NCBI GenBank assembly: GCA_035528995.1
Contig: DATKXO010000417.1
Coordinates: forward strand, 1-9,190
Direction: 5' to 3'
DNA from: DATKXO01 sp035528995
GTDB lineage: Bacteria; Planctomycetota; Phycisphaerae; UBA1845
Length of the DNA: 9,190 nucleotides
This document shows, piece by piece, positions 5,802 through 9,190 of the stretch. Both the position numbers and the translations under genes were made by a program. Under the pieces are notes generated by a model. That model saw only the letters and a list, made by a program, of their open reading frames with translations, had not been told where the DNA came from and did no database searches. How positions within the stretch are numbered: position 1 is the first letter of the stretch; every line of letters starts with the position of its first letter.

Positions 5802-5847
5802 CAGATTCCTCGGTCGTCCGCCGCCGGCGGACTCGGTCGGAATGACA
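5802..5847 (-). repeat. Variant palindromic repeat with a GC-rich hairpin core
   Basis: On the minus strand it starts TGTCATTCCGA and ends GAGGAATCTG like the other copies, but the centre is replaced by GTCCGCCG-C-CGGCGGAC (5816-5832), a perfect 8-bp stem around one base. It lies between the convergent GIY-YIG and glycosyltransferase genes, 13 bases past the latter's stop, and could end transcripts from either side; there is no T-run. Confidence 0.55.
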
Positions 5848-5860
5848 ACGACACCGCGCG

Positions 5861-6586
5861 CTAGGCTTGACGACCCTCGTTCTTGATCTGCCGGCGCAGC
5901 TTGAACAGCTCTCTGAACGCCCGCGCGATAACGCGGATGTTCGCGCCGGACTGCTCGCCGGCCGTGCGCGGATAGTGGTGCACGCCGGTTTGGGTAATGG
6001 AGTAGCCCAGGTTGCGGGCCTTGGCCAGGATTTCCGTGTCGATCAGCGCCCCCATGCTCTTCATCTCGATCCGCTCGAACAGCTCACGCGGGAAGATCTT
6101 GAACGCGCAGTCGATGTCGCGCAGCCGCAGGCCGAAGAGCCAGTTGACCAATGTCGTCCAGGCCCACGCGTTCAGCTTCCGCACCAGCGAGTCCTGGCGG
6201 TCCACCCGGTAGCACGAAACGATGTCGTGCGATTCCAGCAGCGGCAGCAGCTTGGGGATCTCCTCGAAATCGAACTGCCCGTCGCCGTCCGTGTAGAACA
6301 CCCAATCCTTGGTTGCCTCGCGAAAGCCACGCTGCAACGCCCCGCCATAGCCGAGGTTCGGGTGATTGTGGACGGCCCGCACCTCCGGGTGTTCGGCCGC
6401 CAACCGGTCCGCGATCTCGCCCGTGCGATCCTTGCTCCCGTCGTTGACGATGATGACTTCCAGGTTGTCGGCGATGCGCCGCCCGACCTCCAACGCGGCC
6501 AGCGTGACGCGTTCGACGTTCGCCTCCTCGTTGTAGCACGGGAAGAAGATCGTCAATGACAGGGGCTTGCGTGCTGGACGGGTCAC
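5861..6586 (-). CDS. GT2 glycosyltransferase, polyprenyl-phosphate/DPM1-like
   Basis: A 241-residue GT-A fold family 2 glycosyltransferase that transfers a sugar from a nucleotide sugar, most likely to a polyprenyl phosphate at the membrane, for envelope glycan or protein glycosylation. Motifs: LTIFFPCYNEE (11-21), VIIVNDGSKDRT (44-55) for nucleotide binding, NLGYGGALQRGF (77-88, typical of dolichol-phosphate-mannose-synthase-like members), the metal-binding YTDGDGQFD with D100/D102, and DIDCAFKIFPRELF (157-170). There is no C-terminal membrane segment, so it is the short soluble or peripheral form. The start is GTG at 6586: GGAG precedes it by 9 bases and an in-frame TAA lies close upstream. 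It follows the phosphoesterase gene by 45 bp on the same strand, probably in one operon. Sugar and acceptor cannot be told. Confidence 0.9.
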   Translation of the reverse strand: MTRPARKPLSLTIFFPCYNEEANVERVTLAALEVGRRIADNLEVIIVNDGSKDRTGEIADRLAAEHPEVRAVHNHPNLGYGGALQRGFREATKDWVFYTDGDGQFDFEEIPKLLPLLESHDIVSCYRVDRQDSLVRKLNAWAWTTLVNWLFGLRLRDIDCAFKIFPRELFERIEMKSMGALIDTEILAKARNLGYSITQTGVHHYPRTAGEQSGANIRVIARAFRELFKLRRQIKNEGRQA

Positions 6587-6631
6587 GACGTCTCGCTCCG
6601 GTTAACCACCTCGACCGACCAAACGCCCTAT

Positions 6632-8491
6632 TTAACGCGCGTGATCGATCCGTGCTAGCGACTCCGCGGGCGTTACCTCCACGTCCAGTGGGTGGCAAAC
6701 CGGCGTGCACGCCTGGCCCCCCTCTAGATACACCTGCAACTCGCGCCGCCCGGGGCAAACCCGGACTGCTGACAGGTCCAGCTCCAGGGCTACCTCCTCG
6801 CCCGCTTGTAATCGCAGCCGGTACGCAGTGGCAAACGGACCCTCTTCGCTGACCAATCGGTAGGCCACCCGGTCACCGTCCAGCCGGACGAGCGGCCGAA
6901 CCTCGACCACCCCCTCACCGCGATTCCGCACGTACACCAACGCCGCCGTCTCCGACGCGCTGCAGAACCTCAGACCATCCGCGCTCGCCCGCGCCGTAAA
7001 CTGCAACCTGGACGGCAGCTCGATGCGAACCTGGACGCCCGGTAGCGGCGGCTCCGGACCGGTCCCCACCAGCGCCCGCAGCGAGCCCTTGTCGGGCAAA
7101 TCGAACTTGAGCCGGCATTCCCATACGCCGTCGATCCGCGTTGCCCGTTCCAGTGCGGCCCCCTGACACCACGGTTCGCCGTCGCCCTCCGGCCGCAGCA
7201 GCACGCGCGCCGCCAGCCCCTCCATTCGATACGGCAGGTTGTTCGTGGCCGTCACGGCCAATCGCGTACGCGTCCCGTCGTTCGGGGCGTCGATCTTCAC
7301 AGCCAGCCGACCGACCGGAATTGATGCCGGCGGTCTGCCCGGCCCGGCTTCGCCCGGCAGAAACGCCCGCGTCCCGGCCAGGTCCACCACGCGATAGTGG
7401 CTGACGCCCTCCGCCCCGTCCTGCGCCGCGGTGCTGGATTGATGGGTTCGCACGAACAGCATCGGGGCGGCCGCCGTGACCAGCCCAGCATGTTCCCGTC
7501 CATCCCAGTCCCGATGGCCCCCCGCGAACCACAACCCCAGCCCCCCGCCCGGCACCATCCGCTCCAATGTCCCCTGCCTCTGCCAAAACCGCAGCAGGTT
7601 TGGCGACTCGGCGTGCGACACCACGAACGTCACCCGTTCGTCATTGGGCTCCGTCAGCACCCGCTCCGCCCAGCGCAGTTGCTCGGCGTCCCGCTCGATG
7701 GGATTGTCCGCATGGTCCAGCAGCACGATGCCGCGACACCGCCCGACCTCCACCACGCCGATCGGGCTCGGTGCCACGAAGCGGCTGTAGAGCGCCATGT
7801 CGTCGTGGTCCCCGCACGCCAACACCGCCGGCGCGTCGAAACGCGCCAAGAAGTCCCCCAGCTCCAGCCAGCCGCGCACGGGGTCGGCGTGGGTGGCGTC
7901 GAGGTAGTCGCCGGTGGCGACAATCAGCGTCGGCCCGACCAGGTTGACTTCCTCAATCAGGCGCGCGTCGAAGTCGGCCGCCCCAACGTCCCCCACGTTC
8001 ATGTTGGACAGGTGCACGATGCGGACACGCTCCGGCAGAGTCCCAACCGCCACGCAGTGCCTGCCCACCACGCACGATTCGCCCCAGCGAATCTCCAAAT
8101 CGTAGGTGGCCGGCACGATGTAAGCCGGGACCTGGACCCGCAACGCTTCCCCGCCGGCCAGTGCCCGCCCCGCCTCCGCCCCGGCGTGCAACAGGTGGCG
8201 ATGCTTCGGCGCCGTCTGGCATAACAACGACACCACCGGCGTCTGGGTCGCCTGCGGCATCTGGGCGTAGACCTGTAGGGCATCGCCGGGGGCAACGAAC
8301 GCCGGCCGGCCCAGTGTCGGCCACAACAACCTCGCCTCGGGCACCTCCGGGGCTTCCACTTCCACCGCATTCCCTTCAGTGGGAACCGCTTCGGCGTCCC
8401 GCCCTCCGTCGTCAGCGAGGCTGCTGATCGCCAGGAGCACCACCGTCAACGCAACTGCGGCCAGTCCCTGCGTGCGAAACAGAACGAGCAT
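6632..8491 (-). CDS. Exported calcineurin-like metallophosphoesterase with altered metal ligands
   Basis: A 619-residue protein with a signal peptide (1-26, hydrophobic AAVALTVVLLAISSLA), so it acts in the periplasm or at the surface. Residues about 52-150 look like a beta-sandwich as in purple-acid-phosphatase-like enzymes. The calcineurin-like core follows: HLSNMNVGDVG (160-170), ATGDYLD (192-198), LACGDHDD (224-231), VVSHAES (290-296) and AGGHRDWD (323-330). Against the family pattern DxH, GDxxD, GNH[ED], H, GHxH, the first site is N163/N165, the bridging Asn is D228 and the last His is D328, while GD195xxD198, H229, H293 and H326 remain. It may use other metals, be weakly active or only bind. 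Residues about 395-619 are probably two further beta-rich domains with no recognised family. The start is the ATG preceded by AAGGG at 8-12 bases. It lies upstream of the glycosyltransferase in the same direction. Confidence 0.8.
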   Translation of the reverse strand: MLVLFRTQGLAAVALTVVLLAISSLADDGGRDAEAVPTEGNAVEVEAPEVPEARLLWPTLGRPAFVAPGDALQVYAQMPQATQTPVVSLLCQTAPKHRHLLHAGAEAGRALAGGEALRVQVPAYIVPATYDLEIRWGESCVVGRHCVAVGTLPERVRIVHLSNMNVGDVGAADFDARLIEEVNLVGPTLIVATGDYLDATHADPVRGWLELGDFLARFDAPAVLACGDHDDMALYSRFVAPSPIGVVEVGRCRGIVLLDHADNPIERDAEQLRWAERVLTEPNDERVTFVVSHAESPNLLRFWQRQGTLERMVPGGGLGLWFAGGHRDWDGREHAGLVTAAAPMLFVRTHQSSTAAQDGAEGVSHYRVVDLAGTRAFLPGEAGPGRPPASIPVGRLAVKIDAPNDGTRTRLAVTATNNLPYRMEGLAARVLLRPEGDGEPWCQGAALERATRIDGVWECRLKFDLPDKGSLRALVGTGPEPPLPGVQVRIELPSRLQFTARASADGLRFCSASETAALVYVRNRGEGVVEVRPLVRLDGDRVAYRLVSEEGPFATAYRLRLQAGEEVALELDLSAVRVCPGRRELQVYLEGGQACTPVCHPLDVEVTPAESLARIDHAR

Positions 8492-8501
8492 ACTTGAACC
8501 C

Positions 8502-8530
8502 TTGTCGTGCCATAGGCGGCCCCGTATCTT
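8502..8530 (+). promoter_or_regulatory. Candidate leaderless promoter of the uracil-DNA glycosylase gene
   Basis: TTGTCG (8502-8507), a 17-bp spacer, then TATCTT (8525-8530), each four of six consensus bases. The GTG start is 6 bases past the -10, about where transcription would begin, and there is no Shine-Dalgarno at normal distance. The gap to the divergent phosphoesterase start is only 45 bp. Confidence 0.35.
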
Positions 8531-8536
8531 GTCATC

Positions 8537-9190
8537 GTGACGAAACCCGAACGCGATACAGCGATTCTGTCATTGCGGCAATGGTTGCTGAACGAACGCC
8601 GGCTCGGCGTGCCGCACTGGCCCGTTCGGCAACCCGCCGACCAAAGCCCCCCTGCCCCGGAGGATCTCCCCGCCGACTCTTCCCGGGAGCGCTCACGGGC
8701 GCCGGCCAGCTCAACCACTATCTCCATGTTCACCGACGATCCCCAGCTTCCTCCGGTCTGCACCGCCGAGTTGGCCGAAGATGCTGCCGGCGAAGCCTTG
8801 GCTCGCCTCGAAACCGACTTCGTCAAAACCTGCACACGCTGCGAGCTCCACCAGAACCGCACCCAGACGGTTTTCGGCGTGGGTTCGGCCCGTCCCCGGA
8901 TCGTCTTCGTGGGTGAGGGGCCGGGGGTTGAGGAGGACCGCCAGGGCATCCCGTTCGTCGGTCGGGCCGGCCAGTTGCTAACGCGCATGATCGCCGCCAT
9001 GACGCTAACCCGCGATCAGGTCTATATTTGCAACGTCGTCAAGTGTCGCCCACCGGGCAACCGCACCCCCAGCGAGCCCGAAATGCGCTTCTGTGCCCCA
9101 TTTCTCTACCGTCAGCTCGCCATTCTCAGGCCCACCGTGATCATTGCACTCGGCCGACCGGCAGCCCAGACACTGCTCGATACGAAAGCC
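8537..9190 (+). CDS. Uracil-DNA glycosylase family 4 (Fe-S), C-terminus beyond window
   Basis: Removes uracil from DNA to start base-excision repair; family 4 enzymes carry a 4Fe-4S cluster. The 218 residues present include all four cluster cysteines: C99 and C102 (KTCTRC), C170 (NVVKCRPPGNR) and C186 (EMRFC). The catalytic block GEGPGVEEDRQGIPFVGRAGQLL begins at G126. The second active-site motif (HPS-like) would lie past the edge. The start is inferred as GTG at 8537: an in-frame TAG at 8513-8515 closes the frame upstream, and no ATG lies between. A later ATG at 8726 (residue 64) is possible, but the preceding 63 codons look coding, with an amphipathic AILSLRQWLLNERRLGV segment and then a Pro/Ser-rich linker. 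This N-terminal region is absent from minimal family members (about 190-220 residues in total). The gene is divergent from the phosphoesterase. Confidence 0.9.
   Translation, partial: MTKPERDTAILSLRQWLLNERRLGVPHWPVRQPADQSPPAPEDLPADSSRERSRAPASSTTISMFTDDPQLPPVCTAELAEDAAGEALARLETDFVKTCTRCELHQNRTQTVFGVGSARPRIVFVGEGPGVEEDRQGIPFVGRAGQLLTRMIAAMTLTRDQVYICNVVKCRPPGNRTPSEPEMRFCAPFLYRQLAILRPTVIIALGRPAAQTLLDTKA

Noticed and set aside
5648..5845. Possible small protein containing CHPERSEGSG
   Set aside because: It is a translation of the palindromic repeats, which read similarly from many copies; it has no ribosome site.
5230..5847. CRISPR array
   Set aside because: The repeats alternate in orientation, vary in length, lack uniform spacers and have a gene between them; no cas gene is present.

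Overview
This is a GC-rich bacterial window with compact genes, several GTG starts and short intergenic spaces that carry repeat families. No rRNA, tRNA or phage genes are present. Three features suggest a Planctomycetes-type bacterium (Phycisphaerae or a neighbour), but this is inference: the style of the exported PD40 propeller, the enlarged dicarboxylate symporter, and the family-4 uracil-DNA glycosylase with an extra N-terminal region. No marker gene settles it.

Layout, left to right. (1) 49-1314, minus: an exported six-bladed PD40/TolB-like beta-propeller with a His-Pro-Gly-rich insert. (2) A 237-bp divergent region with a plausible sigma70-type promoter for purD. (3) 1552-5209, plus: purD (purine synthesis), a small VOC/glyoxalase-fold protein, and a 592-residue DAACS sodium:dicarboxylate symporter with two large extra segments predicted to face the periplasm. 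The gaps around the VOC gene hold 8-bp tandem repeats. These supply the stop codons of purD and of the VOC gene, a candidate -35 box, and the arms of a 27-bp imperfect inverted repeat. (4) 5210-5860: a single-domain GIY-YIG protein set between inverted palindromic repeats of the TGTCATCCCGAGCG...GAGGGATCT type. (5) 5861-8491, minus: an exported calcineurin-like metallophosphoesterase with altered metal ligands, followed 45 bp later by a GT2 glycosyltransferase of the polyprenyl-phosphate/DPM1-like kind. (6) 8537 to the window end, plus: the start of a family-4 Fe-S uracil-DNA glycosylase, cut by the window edge and possibly leaderless.

Most genes are ordinary housekeeping or envelope genes and do not form one pathway. 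The parts that earn a second look are the GIY-YIG/palindrome cassette, the octanucleotide arrays at gene ends, the symporter's periplasmic insertions and the altered phosphoesterase active site. All function calls rest on motifs read by eye; no database search was possible.
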